DNA of 64,000 nt from Streptomyces brasiliensis (GCF_014647875.1 NZ_BMQA01000038.1:1-64000), one strand, 5' to 3'; counted from the first letter of the stretch, positions 53,250 to 62,461 are shown. The notes: a model not told the origin generated them from the letters alone. Numbers and translations are program-made.

Positions 53250-54998
53250 GTGGCGCATCGCACCCTGGTAGAAGTCACCGCGTTCGGCGCGGACCCGAGC
53301 GGTACCGGCGACAGCGCCGCAGCGGTCGCCGCGGCCCTGCGCGCGGCCTGTGCCGTGCGGGAGCCGGTCACCGTCCGATTCGCACCCGGCCGGTATCACC
53401 TGTATCCCGAGCGGGCCGAACGCCGCGATCTCTACGTCTCCAACACCGTCGGCGCCGACCGGCGGTACCTGTCCAAGACCATCGCCCTCCTCGTGGAGAA
53501 CACCCGCGACCTGGTGGTCGACGGTCAGGGCGCCGCCCTCGTACTGCACGGCGCGCAGACCGCGTTCGCGGCGATCGACTCGGCTGACATTCGTTTCGAG
53601 GCTTTCTCCTTCGACTACGTCTCGCCCCGGGTCATCGACGCGACGGTGGCGAACGCGGGGACGGACGGCGTCAAGGCCTGGCGTGAGTTGCTCCTGCCCG
53701 CCGACACCCGCTTCCGGATCGACGGTACGTCGATCACCTGGCTCGGCGAGCCCAGCCTGGCCGACGGTGAGCCGTACTGGACCGGCACGGACGCGATGGC
53801 CTACACACAGGTGCACGATCCGGTGGCCCGGCGCACCTGGCGGGACCGCAATCCGCTGTTCGACGATGTGACCGCCGTCCGTGAACTCCCGGGCAACCGC
53901 CTGCGCCTGGACTACCGCTTCGCCGAGGCCCCCCGGGACACCGGGCTCGTCTACCAGATGCGCACGACCGTGCGTGACCATCCGGGCGTGTTCGTGGGCG
54001 GCAGCGAACGCGTGGAGATCCGCGACGTCTCGGCGCGATACCTGCACGGCTTCGGCCTCGTCGGGCAGCTGGGCCAGGACCTGACCGTACGCGACGTCCG
54101 CTTCCGCGCCGACCCGGCTTCGGGCCGCACGACGGCCGGGTTCGCCGACTTCATCAACCTCTCCTCGATGGGCGGGCACGTGCGGATCGCGGACTGCGTC
54201 TTCGACGGACCGCACGACGACCCGATCAACATCCACGGCACGTACCTCGTCGTCTCCGGCCTGGTGGGGGACGACACGGTGACACTGGCGTACCGGCACC
54301 CGGAGACCGCCGGCTTCGCGGCGTTCCGGCCCGGTGACACGATCGAGTTCACCGCTCGCTCAACCCTGGACACCACGGCCGGTTTCACCGCCCGCGTCAC
54401 GGCTGTCGACGGTCCTCACGACCGGGACGACGCCGACGACGCGCGCATCATGACCGTGACCGTGGACCGCCCGCTGCCCGCCGCGGTGACACCGGAACTG
54501 TGGGTCGCCGAGAACGTCACCGCCACCCCGTCGGTCCACATCGTGGGCAACCGCTTCGTCAACGTGCCCACCCGCGGCGTTCTGGTGACCACCCGGCGGC
54601 CGGTCGTCATCGAGGGCAACGTCTTCGACGGCATGACCATGGCCAGCGTCTGTATCTCCGGCGACGCCAAGGAGTGGTACGAGTCGGGTCCCGTCGCCGA
54701 CCTCACGATCCGCGACAACACCTTCCTGCGCCCGTCCACCCCGGCGATCCTCATCGCGCCCACCAACACCGTCCTCGACCCCGCGCACCCCGTGCACCGC
54801 AACGTGAACATCAGCGTCAACGTCTTCGACGGCGCCGGCGCACCGGTCGTCCGCGCCCGCGCCGTCCGCGGCCTGGCTGTTACCGGCAACCGGCTGACGG
54901 GAACCGGCGCCGATGCCCTCGCCGAGAGCGACCTCGTGGCCGCCGAGGGCTGCTCGAACGTGGTCGTGACGGAAACGGTGGGAACGCTGCGGCCGTGA
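53250..54998 (+). CDS. GH110-like alpha-1,3-galactosidase
   Basis: A 582-residue right-handed beta-helix protein. It begins with VEVTAFGADPSGTGDSAAAV, a usual start for such helices, and has DCVFDGPHDDPINIHGTYLV, which fits the paired Asp and NxHGTY signature of GH110. Later turns include HIVGNRFVNVPTRGVLVTTR and VFDGMTMASVCISGDAKEWY. GH110 enzymes remove alpha-1,3-linked galactose, as in blood group B and related glycans. I choose GTG 53250, behind GAGGAG, over ATG 53217. No signal peptide is present. It is divergent from LacI and completes the galactoside locus. Confidence 0.8.
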   Translation: MAHRTLVEVTAFGADPSGTGDSAAAVAAALRAACAVREPVTVRFAPGRYHLYPERAERRDLYVSNTVGADRRYLSKTIALLVENTRDLVVDGQGAALVLHGAQTAFAAIDSADIRFEAFSFDYVSPRVIDATVANAGTDGVKAWRELLLPADTRFRIDGTSITWLGEPSLADGEPYWTGTDAMAYTQVHDPVARRTWRDRNPLFDDVTAVRELPGNRLRLDYRFAEAPRDTGLVYQMRTTVRDHPGVFVGGSERVEIRDVSARYLHGFGLVGQLGQDLTVRDVRFRADPASGRTTAGFADFINLSSMGGHVRIADCVFDGPHDDPINIHGTYLVVSGLVGDDTVTLAYRHPETAGFAAFRPGDTIEFTARSTLDTTAGFTARVTAVDGPHDRDDADDARIMTVTVDRPLPAAVTPELWVAENVTATPSVHIVGNRFVNVPTRGVLVTTRRPVVIEGNVFDGMTMASVCISGDAKEWYESGPVADLTIRDNTFLRPSTPAILIAPTNTVLDPAHPVHRNVNISVNVFDGAGAPVVRARAVRGLAVTGNRLTGTGADALAESDLVAAEGCSNVVVTETVGTLRP

Positions 54999-55062
54999 AC
55001 CCGCAAGACCATGATCGACGATCAAGCTTTCAGCCTGCCACCGCCAACCATGCACGAGCTCG

Positions 55063-55480
55063 TCAAGAGTTGTCCCAGAAGGGCACGCCCTCGTCGGCGG
55101 CTCCGTGCCGGCGTGCACCCGTTGACTCCGTCTCCAGCGCAAGCCGCTCCAGCTGGGCTGCGTCCGGAGTGCGGACTGCGGGCCATCGGTCGGTGCCTCG
55201 GCAAGGTCGGCGGACACGCCGGTACGTCGGCCTTGCCGATGAGGGTGGGGACGAAGCCGCGGTGGTCGAGCGCGCTGTCCACGGTGGGCGCAAGGCGGAC
55301 GACCGGGGACCTGACTCCGCGCCGGGCCAGTGCGACGGCCGCCTCCTCGGCCGCATCCATATGCGCCGGCGCACGGTGGAGGTAGGCCAGATGAATCACG
55401 CCATCCGCCTGCACGTTCAGGTCGTCCAGGGTGCCGCGCCGGACCTCGGCGCCCGCCTCCCACAGTGCTTCGGCGGAGGC
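55063..55480 (-). pseudogene. NAD-dependent epimerase/SDR relic
   Basis: The minus strand reads ASAEALWEAGAEVRRGTLDD, LNVQADGVIHLAYLHRAPA, then jumps to EEAAVALARRGVRSPVVRLA and PTVDSALDHRGFVPTLIGKA before the frame is lost. The end (DEGVPFWDNS) lies in another frame. These are parts of an extended SDR of the kind that has DGVIHLAF and GVRSSVVRLPPTVH; the NAD-binding start and a middle section are missing. Confidence 0.65.
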
Positions 55481-55497
55481 ACCCGAGCGGGCGTCAG

Positions 55498-55620
55498 GGG
55501 ATCTTGAAGCAGGGCTTGACAGCGCCGGAGATGTCGTCGGATTCGGTGCGGACGAACGTCATCGAGCCGACGTCCAGTGACGGGATTCTGAAGAAGCGGA
55601 GGCCGCCGCGTGTGACTGGG
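55498..55620 (-). pseudogene. Unrecognised C-terminal fragment
   Basis: The frame reads RFFRIPSLDVGSMTFVRTES then DDISGAVKPCFKIP and a stop at 55498-55500. It looks like a genuine protein end but has no start. A second protein-like stretch, SYHGSAVNRLKYSVAPDQLV, lies upstream at about 55700-55800. I do not recognise either. Confidence 0.3.
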
Positions 55621-55634
55621 TGAGCCCGGTTCCG

Positions 55635-55654
55635 GCCTGCCTGCCTGCCTGCCT
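55635..55654. repeat. GCCT microsatellite, five copies
   Basis: Five perfect GCCT units (55635-55654) followed by GC, in a non-coding stretch between fragments. A tetranucleotide run is unusual for this kind of genome. Confidence 0.9.
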
Positions 55655-55847
55655 GCAGACGAGGGTTCCGGCCCAGCGTCGCGCGTTGAACACAGCACGG
55701 TGTTCACGAGCAGCCGTGCCCTGAACAGCTCGCGAGCCCAGACCAATTGGTCCGGTGCGACTGAGTACTTCAGCCGGTTGACCGCGCTTCCGTGATAGCT
55801 ACGACCGCTGACGGAGTTGTGTCGGCTGTTCGCCGCGATGGAAGCCG

Positions 55848-57152
55848 TCACGCAGACGGAACCGGAGTCTCCGGCGGGGCGGGAAGCGTCCGTCCCAGGC
55901 GGGCGAGTGGGGACAGGGCCATCAATGCCGGCGACAGCAGCATGCCTACGGCTGTTACCAGGAGGCTGGTGCGCGTTCCCCACACTTCCGCGAGAAAGCC
56001 GCCGAGCAGCGAGCCGAGCGGGGTCAGCCCCATGCCGACAAAGTTGATCGTCGCGGCCGCGCGGCCTTGCATCCCGTCCGGAGTGACGGTCTGCCGGACG
56101 GCCATGACCGTGACATTCACCAGCTGGCTGAAGGTCCCGAAGACGAAGTTGATCGTCAGGAGCGCGGGAACCGTCACCGCAGAGGTGCCGTGCAGTGCAG
56201 GCACGTACAGGAACACGCCGTCACCGAGTGCTGCCGCGGACACGAGCACAGCGCCATACCCGAAGCGGCTCGGTAAGCGGGCGGCCAGCAGCGAGCCCAG
56301 GAGCGCACCCGGCCCCGTCGCCGCCAGTGCCAGCCCGACGGCGGTGCCCGACAGGTGCAGGTCCCGTGGCAGGAGCACCAGATAGACGGTCATCACAGCC
56401 GCGAAGAAGAACTGGAAGGCGGCAGATGCGAGGCACACGGTCCGCAGCAAGGTGTCGCCGGCGACAAAGCGGAGGCCCTCACGGATCCGCCACCAGACCC
56501 GAAGAGGACGTTCCGAGCGTTCCGGGATGGATTCGCTGCGACCGATCCGTCGGATCGACAGGAACGACAGCGTGAAATACACCGCGCTGGAGGCGGCAGC
56601 GATCGGCGCCGATAGCACGGACACCAACGCACCGCCGAGGGCGGGACCGCCGATCTGCGCAGCGGACCGACTGCCCTCGAGCGCGCTGTTGCCCCGCACC
56701 AACTGATCGCGCTTCACCAGCCGTACCAAAGACGTCTGGTATGCCACGTCGAAGAACACGGACAGAGCCCCGACGGCGAAGGCAACCACGAGCAGCGCCG
56801 GCAGGCCGAGTCCACCGAGGAGGCCGGCCACGGCGGCGGCGCCCAGTGCCAGGGCCCGGCCGGCGTCCGTCAGCACCATCAGCGTGCGGGTCCGCCACCT
56901 GTCCACCCACGCGCCGGCGAAGAGCGACAGCAGCAGTATCGGCGCCTGCCCCACCGCGCGCAGGGCGCCCAACTGGCCGGCATCGGCGTCGAGCGTCAGG
57001 ACTGCGAAGAGCGGCAGAACCACCAGACTTGTATGTTCGCCCAGTTGGGAGGCGGTCTGGCCCACCCAGAGCCGGCGGAAGTCGCCGTCCCGCCACAGGC
57101 TCGACGGAACAGGTCGACCGGAATCGGATACAACGGAGGAAGAGGACGGCAC
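55848..57152 (-). CDS. MFS transporter (drug-exporter-like)
   Basis: A 434-residue membrane protein with about twelve helices. It opens with LWRDGDFRRLWVGQTASQLG, and has WVDRWRTRTLMVLTDAGRAL as the cytoplasmic MFS loop and GNSALEGSRSAAQIGGPALG in helix 5. This is the MFS_3/enterobactin-exporter-like group often linked to antibiotic or siderophore export. I take GTG 57152, behind GAGGGG, instead of the longer start at 57209. No biosynthetic genes are near, so the exported compound is unknown. Confidence 0.88.
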   Translation of the reverse strand: MPSSSSVVSDSGRPVPSSLWRDGDFRRLWVGQTASQLGEHTSLVVLPLFAVLTLDADAGQLGALRAVGQAPILLLSLFAGAWVDRWRTRTLMVLTDAGRALALGAAAVAGLLGGLGLPALLVVAFAVGALSVFFDVAYQTSLVRLVKRDQLVRGNSALEGSRSAAQIGGPALGGALVSVLSAPIAAASSAVYFTLSFLSIRRIGRSESIPERSERPLRVWWRIREGLRFVAGDTLLRTVCLASAAFQFFFAAVMTVYLVLLPRDLHLSGTAVGLALAATGPGALLGSLLAARLPSRFGYGAVLVSAAALGDGVFLYVPALHGTSAVTVPALLTINFVFGTFSQLVNVTVMAVRQTVTPDGMQGRAAATINFVGMGLTPLGSLLGGFLAEVWGTRTSLLVTAVGMLLSPALMALSPLARLGRTLPAPPETPVPSA

Positions 57153-57529
57153 AGGGACCCCTCGGATGACCGAAGACGAGACCCGCCAACCGGCACACGA
57201 GAGGTGCACCGACTATTTCAGGCTGCGGGAAAGGAAGGCTCGCTGTGCCGCGCATCAAGGGCAGCACGCGATGACAGGCCGCTCACGGCCTCAAACGTCA
57301 ACGCGTGCTCGGACGACCGACCATGTCTTCGCTCCTCGTGAGTCACTCGCTGCGCACAAACACTAGCTCCCACTCGGCAGGGCACGAAAGCCGATTGAGG
57401 GCTGAGCAGACGACGGGGGATCACCGGCGGAACTCGCCGGCTGACTGACTCTGCTCTGCGGCCCGCTTCTGGGCCTGGACACGATGGTTGGGACCATCGG
57501 GGCGGGGTGAGTGTCGTCAAGGCTCCGCG

Positions 57530-58270
57530 TCAGGACAGGGCGAGGACGCAGAACTCGTGGCCCTCCGGGTCCACCAGGCACGTCCACGGGACGTCGCCCT
57601 GGCCGAGGTCGAGGTCGGTGGCGCCGAGTGTCCGCAGCCGGGCCACCTCCGCTGCTTTGTCGTCACCGGGGTACGGCAGCAGGTCGAGATGGACGCGGTC
57701 CGGCACGGTCTTCACGTCGGGCGTGCGGAGGAACTCGAGATACGGGCCGACCCCCTTGGCGGAGCGCAACACCGCATGATCGTCGGTCACCTCGTGCAGG
57801 GTCCAGTCCATCGCCTCACCCCAGAACCGCGCCATGGCCCGCGGATCCGCGCAGTCGACCACCACCGCGGCGATCGGCCCGGTGTCCCGGTAGACCTCCC
57901 GAGGCTCCAGCACGCAGAACTCGTTGCCCTCGGGGTCGGCGAGGACCGTCCACGGCACTTTGCCCTGGCCCACGTGGGCGGGCGTCGCACCGAGAGCCTG
58001 GAGGCGCGCGACCAACTCCGCCTGATGGGCCGCAGAGGTGGTGGCGAGATCGAGGTGCACACGGTTCTTTGCTGTCGTCTTGGGTTCCGGGACGGGAACG
58101 ACGTCGACGCAGACGGCGACCGGGTCCGGCCAAACGAGGCCGCCGCCGGGTCCGACATAGGTGGTCACGCCGGGGCTGTAAGCACTCCAGCCGAGCGCCT
58201 CCGCCCAGAACCGGCCGACCGCCGAGGCATCAAGAGCCTTTATGTTCACCATCACAGGTCGCAGTGCCAT
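57530..58270 (-). CDS. Two-domain VOC (glyoxalase-like) protein
   Basis: A 246-residue protein with two repeats of the VOC fold. Each ends with a similar strand pair: VPWTVLADPEGNEFCVLEPR in the first, VPWTCLVDPEGHEFCVLALS in the second, each with the metal-type Glu. Each half also has RVHLDL. Members bind or modify small molecules, including bleomycin-type drugs. I use ATG 58270; the six codons upstream add nothing. It is separated from the MFS gene by about 375 bp. Confidence 0.85.
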   Translation of the reverse strand: MALRPVMVNIKALDASAVGRFWAEALGWSAYSPGVTTYVGPGGGLVWPDPVAVCVDVVPVPEPKTTAKNRVHLDLATTSAAHQAELVARLQALGATPAHVGQGKVPWTVLADPEGNEFCVLEPREVYRDTGPIAAVVVDCADPRAMARFWGEAMDWTLHEVTDDHAVLRSAKGVGPYLEFLRTPDVKTVPDRVHLDLLPYPGDDKAAEVARLRTLGATDLDLGQGDVPWTCLVDPEGHEFCVLALS

Positions 58271-58712
58271 GCCGGCGATCCTATGCACCCGCTCTGCAAC
58301 GACGTCCGCACCGTCGCCAACCAGAGATCAACTCGCTCACCAGCCGCAGAGCTCAGCACGCCAACCAGGGTGCTCGGCCCGCCAGTTGAACCGCTCACTC
58401 GCCGGATGAAGTGCTGAGTCACAGCGGTCCGGGGCTCGCAGCGTGTCCGGGGACGTCAGGTCGAACTCGAGGTGTTCGATGCTCGCGACCCGACCCGACA
58501 GGTGCGGTCCGAACGTTTGGGCGGGGAAGTCGACGCTGTCGGTGGGGAATTACGTGACGGTCCACACTTGAGTAGCTTGACCAGGTACCACTTCTGCGCG
58601 CCCGGGCTCTTGGGTGCCGGGCGGGTGAACGGCTTCTGCACCGTGGTGTCCAGACCTGGGTTGATGACTGCGTCAGGCACCGGCTGGAGCTTCCGGCCGC
58701 AGTTTCCCGGGC
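58271..58712. other. No assignable gene
   Basis: Both strands are open in several frames but none is recognisable. A minus-strand frame near 58570-58700 (VPDAVINPGLDTTVQKPFTR) and a plus-strand frame over the same bases look about equally plausible, so I call neither. Confidence 0.3.
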
Positions 58713-58855
58713 TGGTACGACGCGGTGACGACCGGCGGCCATGTGGGTTACGAGTCGTGGCTGGAGCGAGCCCGGCTGATCCTGCTGGACTTCGGCCCGG
58801 ACGTGGTTGGGATCGCCTCCAGCCGTTCTGGCTCCACTGGGCGTTGGTGAAGGTG
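58713..58855 (+). pseudogene. TnsA-like transposase endonuclease fragment
   Basis: The plus strand reads WYDAVTTGGHVGYESWLERA, RLILLDFGPDVVGIAS and, after a one-base deletion, PFWLHW. This is the nuclease core of TnsA-like heteromeric transposase subunits found in actinobacteria: the Glu of YES-LER and the Asp of LDFxPDV are catalytic. The rest of the protein is missing. Confidence 0.55.
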
Positions 58856-58863
58856 CCGGCCGC

Positions 58864-59045
58864 GGGGTACGAGGTACTCCCTGGTCGGCCGGACCGAGTA
58901 CCACCGCTCACAGATTCGGCGCCGGCTCCGCGCGGTGACCCGGGCGGATGAGGAACGGCTGATCGAATGGCTCGCGGACGAGGCGTGCCGGCCATGCTCG
59001 GCAGACGCGGCGGCTCGTCAGCCGGCTCAACCTGCTCCGCTGTTG
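58864..59045 (+). pseudogene. Tn3-family TnpA N-terminal (DUF4158) fragment
   Basis: Reads YSLVGRTEYHRSQIRRRLRA then VTRADEERLIEWLADEACRP. This is the DUF4158 region of Tn3-type transposases, which normally has HRSQIR-x-ALGFR followed by a W-L-A-E-x-V/A-C helix. About 55 residues remain with no start and no catalytic part. Confidence 0.5.
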
Positions 59046-59151
59046 TCTGTACCTCCAGTCGGCGGAAGCGCTCTGGCCCGCGCGGGTGGTCGGCTTCCGA
59101 ACCAGACTCTCCCCGAACGCGAAGTCCCATCGAAGGCGGCACCGTGACCGC

Positions 59152-61200
59152 ATGAAGCTGTCCGAAGTCAGACATGATGCCCGGTCGGTCCGTTGGTGGC
59201 TGCTGCTGGCCAGTGCCACGATGCTCTTCGTCGAGCTGGCGCTGATCAGATGGGCGGGTGCCAACGTTGTCCACCTCAGCTACTTTTCGAACTTCATCCT
59301 GCTGGGGTCGTTTCTCGGCATCGGCCTCGGGTTCCTGATCCCCGCCACGCGTGGGCAGTGGATCAAACGCTGGGCACCGGTTCCGCTCGCGCTTCTCGTC
59401 ATCCTGGTACGCGCATATCCGGTGCAGGTGCGTCAGAGCAGCGAACAGATCATCTACTTCACCGCCGTGAAGACCACCGGTCTTCCCGAGTGGGTGACGC
59501 TGCCGGTCATCTTCCTGCTCACCACGGTGATCATGGCTGCGATCGGCAAGATCACCGCCGATCTGTTCCGTCAGCTTCCCCCACTCGACGCTTACCGCTT
59601 CGACCTGCTCGGCAGCATCACCGGCTCGGTGTCTTTCGCCCTGTTGTCCTGGCTCGGCGCCCCGTCGGTCGTGTGGGGCGTGATCGTTGCCGCGGCGTTG
59701 CTGATCCTCGGTGGCCGACGCAACGCCTTGCGGTACGCCGTCCCCCTCACGGCGATGGTCGCTGCGCTGTTCCTGGAGACGACCACAGCCGGCATCTCCT
59801 GGTCGCCGTACTACAAGATCCAGGTCACACCCAAGGCATCCGCCCAGGGGTACCGCATCTCCGCCAACGGCGTCCCGCACCAGAGCATCATCCCGCTGTC
59901 GGTGCTGATGCAGAAGAACTCGCCCTATCGGCAGGCGTACGACCAGACGCCTGCCAATCCGCACAAGAACGTGTTGGTCATCGGGGCCGGCAACGGCAAT
60001 GACGTCGCCGTCGCGCTGGCGCATGGAGCGCAGCGCGTGGACGCGGTCGAGATCGATCCCCGACTGCAGCAGATCGGTGCACAGCTGCACCCCGCGAAGC
60101 CGTACGCCGACCCCAGGGTGCACGTCCACATCAACGATGGACGGGCCTACTTGGAGCGGACGAACGCCAAGTACGACCTCATCGTCCTGGCGCTGCCCGA
60201 CTCGCTCACGCTGGTATCCGGGGCGAGCAATCTGCGCCTGGAGAGCTACCTGTTCACCCAGCAGTCGTTCGAGGCCGCGCGCGATCACCTGGCGCCGCAC
60301 GGTGCCTTCGCCATGTACAACTACTACCGGACGAACTGGCTGGTCGACCGCTTCGCAGGCTCCCTCGACGACATCTACGGCCATGCACCCTGCATGACGA
60401 CGTTCGCCAGGAACGCGGCGGTGCTGGTGGCTGGAATGACGACCACCGACCAGTCGTGCAAGAAGGTCTGGCGGCCCAGCGGCGCTGTCCCGGCGGCCGC
60501 GACGGACGACCACCCGTTCCCGTATCTGCTTCACCGGACCATCCCCACGCTCTACCTGGGCGTGCTGGGCGGGATCCTGCTGGTCACATTGCTGTCGGTG
60601 CGCCTGACCGGGGTCCGGATCCGAAGCACGGTCCGCTACACCGACATGTTCCTGATGGGCGCCGCCTTCATGCTGCTCGAAACGAAGAACGTGATCGGCT
60701 TCGCGCTCTACTTCGGTACGACCTGGCTGGTCAACGCCCTGGTCTTCATCGGTGTCCTGATTGCCGTGCTCGCCGCGGTCGAGGTCCGACGCAGACTGCG
60801 GCGGGTCAACCAGCCACTGCTGCAGCTGCTGCTCTTCGGCGCCCTCGCGGTAGCCTGGCTCGTCCCGGCGCACGCCGTGCTCTCGCTGCCCTTCGCCGGA
60901 CGGCTCGCTGCCGCCATCGCTCTGGCCTTCGCCCCCATCTTCTTTGCCAACCTCATGTTCTCGGACCGCCTCGCGCTCGCCCCCGATCCCACATCCGCAT
61001 TCGGCGCCAATCTGGTGGGCGCCCTGACCGGCGGTGTGCTCGAGTACCTCGCGCTGGTAACGGGCTATCAGGCACTCCTGCTGGTGGTCGCCCTGCTGTA
61101 CCTGGGGGCGTGCGTCGCCATGCGGTTCGCCGGGCGCAGACCGAACAAACAATCGATGCCAATGCCGGCACAGGACGAGGTGACTTTCGACCGGCAGTAG
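59152..61200 (+). CDS. Membrane protein with spermidine-synthase-like domain
   Basis: A 682-residue protein with several N-terminal helices (LLLASATMLFVELALIRWAG, and FILLGSFLGIGLGFLIPATR). A soluble aminopropyltransferase/methyltransferase-like domain follows at about 260-420, with KNVLVIGAGNGNDVAVALAH, RVDAVEIDPRLQQIGAQL and YDLIVLALPDSLTLVSGASN. Further helices complete the C-terminus. Spermidine synthases have GGGDG; here it is GAGNGND, and the proton-accepting Asp region is LALPDS, so polyamine synthesis is uncertain. Such fused proteins are widespread and uncharacterised. ATG 59152 is used; an in-frame GTG at 59143 is possible. Confidence 0.82.
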   Translation: MKLSEVRHDARSVRWWLLLASATMLFVELALIRWAGANVVHLSYFSNFILLGSFLGIGLGFLIPATRGQWIKRWAPVPLALLVILVRAYPVQVRQSSEQIIYFTAVKTTGLPEWVTLPVIFLLTTVIMAAIGKITADLFRQLPPLDAYRFDLLGSITGSVSFALLSWLGAPSVVWGVIVAAALLILGGRRNALRYAVPLTAMVAALFLETTTAGISWSPYYKIQVTPKASAQGYRISANGVPHQSIIPLSVLMQKNSPYRQAYDQTPANPHKNVLVIGAGNGNDVAVALAHGAQRVDAVEIDPRLQQIGAQLHPAKPYADPRVHVHINDGRAYLERTNAKYDLIVLALPDSLTLVSGASNLRLESYLFTQQSFEAARDHLAPHGAFAMYNYYRTNWLVDRFAGSLDDIYGHAPCMTTFARNAAVLVAGMTTTDQSCKKVWRPSGAVPAAATDDHPFPYLLHRTIPTLYLGVLGGILLVTLLSVRLTGVRIRSTVRYTDMFLMGAAFMLLETKNVIGFALYFGTTWLVNALVFIGVLIAVLAAVEVRRRLRRVNQPLLQLLLFGALAVAWLVPAHAVLSLPFAGRLAAAIALAFAPIFFANLMFSDRLALAPDPTSAFGANLVGALTGGVLEYLALVTGYQALLLVVALLYLGACVAMRFAGRRPNKQSMPMPAQDEVTFDRQ

Positions 61201-61274
61201 AGATTCGTCCCATCGCCGGTCAGGCCACGCATGGTCGTGCTGGGGCTGATAAGACTTACGGCGGGGAGCGTCTT

Positions 61275-61324
61275 CGGCCCCGGGGACCAATCGAACCGTG
61301 GCTGGCGCTGAGATTGATCATGGC
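61275..61324 (+). repeat. Left 50-bp inverted repeat of a decayed unit
   Basis: It matches the reverse complement of 62412-62461 at 47 of 50 positions; mismatches are all C/T. It contains CCCCGGGGACCAATCGAACC. The two arms bracket the TnpA fragment and the recombinase relic. Confidence 0.85.
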
Positions 61325-61402
61325 TGCCCAGCTCCGGGATGTGGCGTCCGGTTTCCCTGAAAGCCCAGTGGGCTCGGATGACGGGTGGCTACCGTCTGCC
61401 GG

Positions 61403-61535
61403 GTGCCGGTGGAAATTCTGACGGATCAGCAGGCGGCGACGTAAGGACGGTTCGTTGAGGAGCCGACGCGGCCGGAGCTGGAGCGGTTCTACTCCTTGAC
61501 GACGTGGACCGGGACCTGATTGTGCTGCGCCGTAC
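61403..61535 (+). pseudogene. Tn3-family TnpA start fragment with nonsense mutation
   Basis: From GTG 61403 it reads VPVEILTDQQAAT, then TAA (61442-61444), then GRFVEEPTRPELERFYS. DUF4158 proteins have Tyr at this position (AAAYGRF), so a TAC to TAA change is likely. A frameshift near 61498 is needed to continue as DDVDRDLIVLRR. The rest of TnpA is absent and the recombinase follows directly. Confidence 0.7.
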
Positions 61536-62449
61536 GACAAGCGGGTCTCGACCGACCAGCAGTCGACCGCCCGGCAGAACCTCGTCCTGGCGGAGGCCGG
61601 GATCGAGGACCCGGTCGTCTTCGAGGAGGACCCGGGCACCTCCAGCCGCCTCCACCCGCTCCAGCGGCCGAAGTTCCGCGCGCACCTCGACTACGCCCGG
61701 CCGGGCGACACCGTACACATCTCCGAGATGTTCCGCCTCGTACGCGGCACCCAGCACATCCTCGATGTCCTCGACGTCCTCCACGACGGCGCGTTCTCCG
61801 CGATGGACCTCACGGCCCGCCACCCGCGTATCAAAGAGCTGCTGTCCACGGTGATGTTCATGGTGCAGACCCTCGCGGCCGCCGGTGAACTCCAGCGCGA
61901 CCTCCAGCGCGAGCTGACCTACGACGGACTGCGAGCCGCCGAGGCCAAGGGCAGCAAGGGCGGCCGCCGCCCCGCATCCCGGCCGGGAAGACCGACACCG
62001 TACGCGTGGCCTACCTGGGTGGCCGGTCCATCGCCGCCCCGGCCCGCGAGCACGGCGTCAGCCGCGGCGCCATCCGCACGGCCGTCGCCGACCTCATGCC
62101 CGAGCACACCACCGCCGGCCACGAGGACACCCCGCCCCCGGAGCTGCCGGTCACCCTCGACATGCCGGGCAAGATCGCCGACTTCCTCCGTACCTCCGAG
62201 CTGGATCCCGCCGAGCGTGCCGCGCTCGACCACGGCGTGACCGTCCGACGCGGCCAGGGCTACACGCTGCGCGTCACCGCCGCGCCGTCGTCCACCGCCG
62301 GCTCCTCGCCCACTGCCAGCCCCTCAACGGCACCTCAGCCATCCCCGCACAGCGCAAGGCCCGCCGCGAGTACGAGAACCGCGTCAGCGCCCTCCCGACG
62401 GCTACAGCCGGACCATGATCAATCTCAGCGCCAACCACGGTTCGATTGA
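61533..62449 (+). pseudogene. Serine recombinase (resolvase) with frameshifts
   Basis: The opening YDKRVSTDQQSTARQNLVLA holds the catalytic Ser of resolvases (RVSTDQQ) but has no start codon. The catalytic domain continues with GDTVHISEMFRLVRGTQHIL, where the usual Arg motifs are partly changed. Then comes a HTH tail in a second frame: RVAYLGGRSIAAPAREHGVS, RGAIRTAVADLMPEH. A third frame gives LLAHCQPLNGTSAIPAQRKA. Frame changes lie near 61980 and 62285. It is the remnant of a Tn3-type resolvase or related recombinase with a long C-terminal extension. Confidence 0.75.
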
Positions 62450-62461
62450 TCCCCGGGGCCG
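62412..62461 (-). repeat. Right 50-bp inverted repeat of a decayed unit
   Basis: Reverse complement of 61275-61324 with three differences. It overlaps the very end of the recombinase relic and lies 44 bp before the methionine aminopeptidase stop. Confidence 0.85.

Noticed and set aside
58456..61290. A 944-codon minus-strand open frame
   Set aside because: It runs opposite the membrane protein at 59152-61200, which has real helices and a nucleotide-binding motif. The antisense translation is low-complexity.
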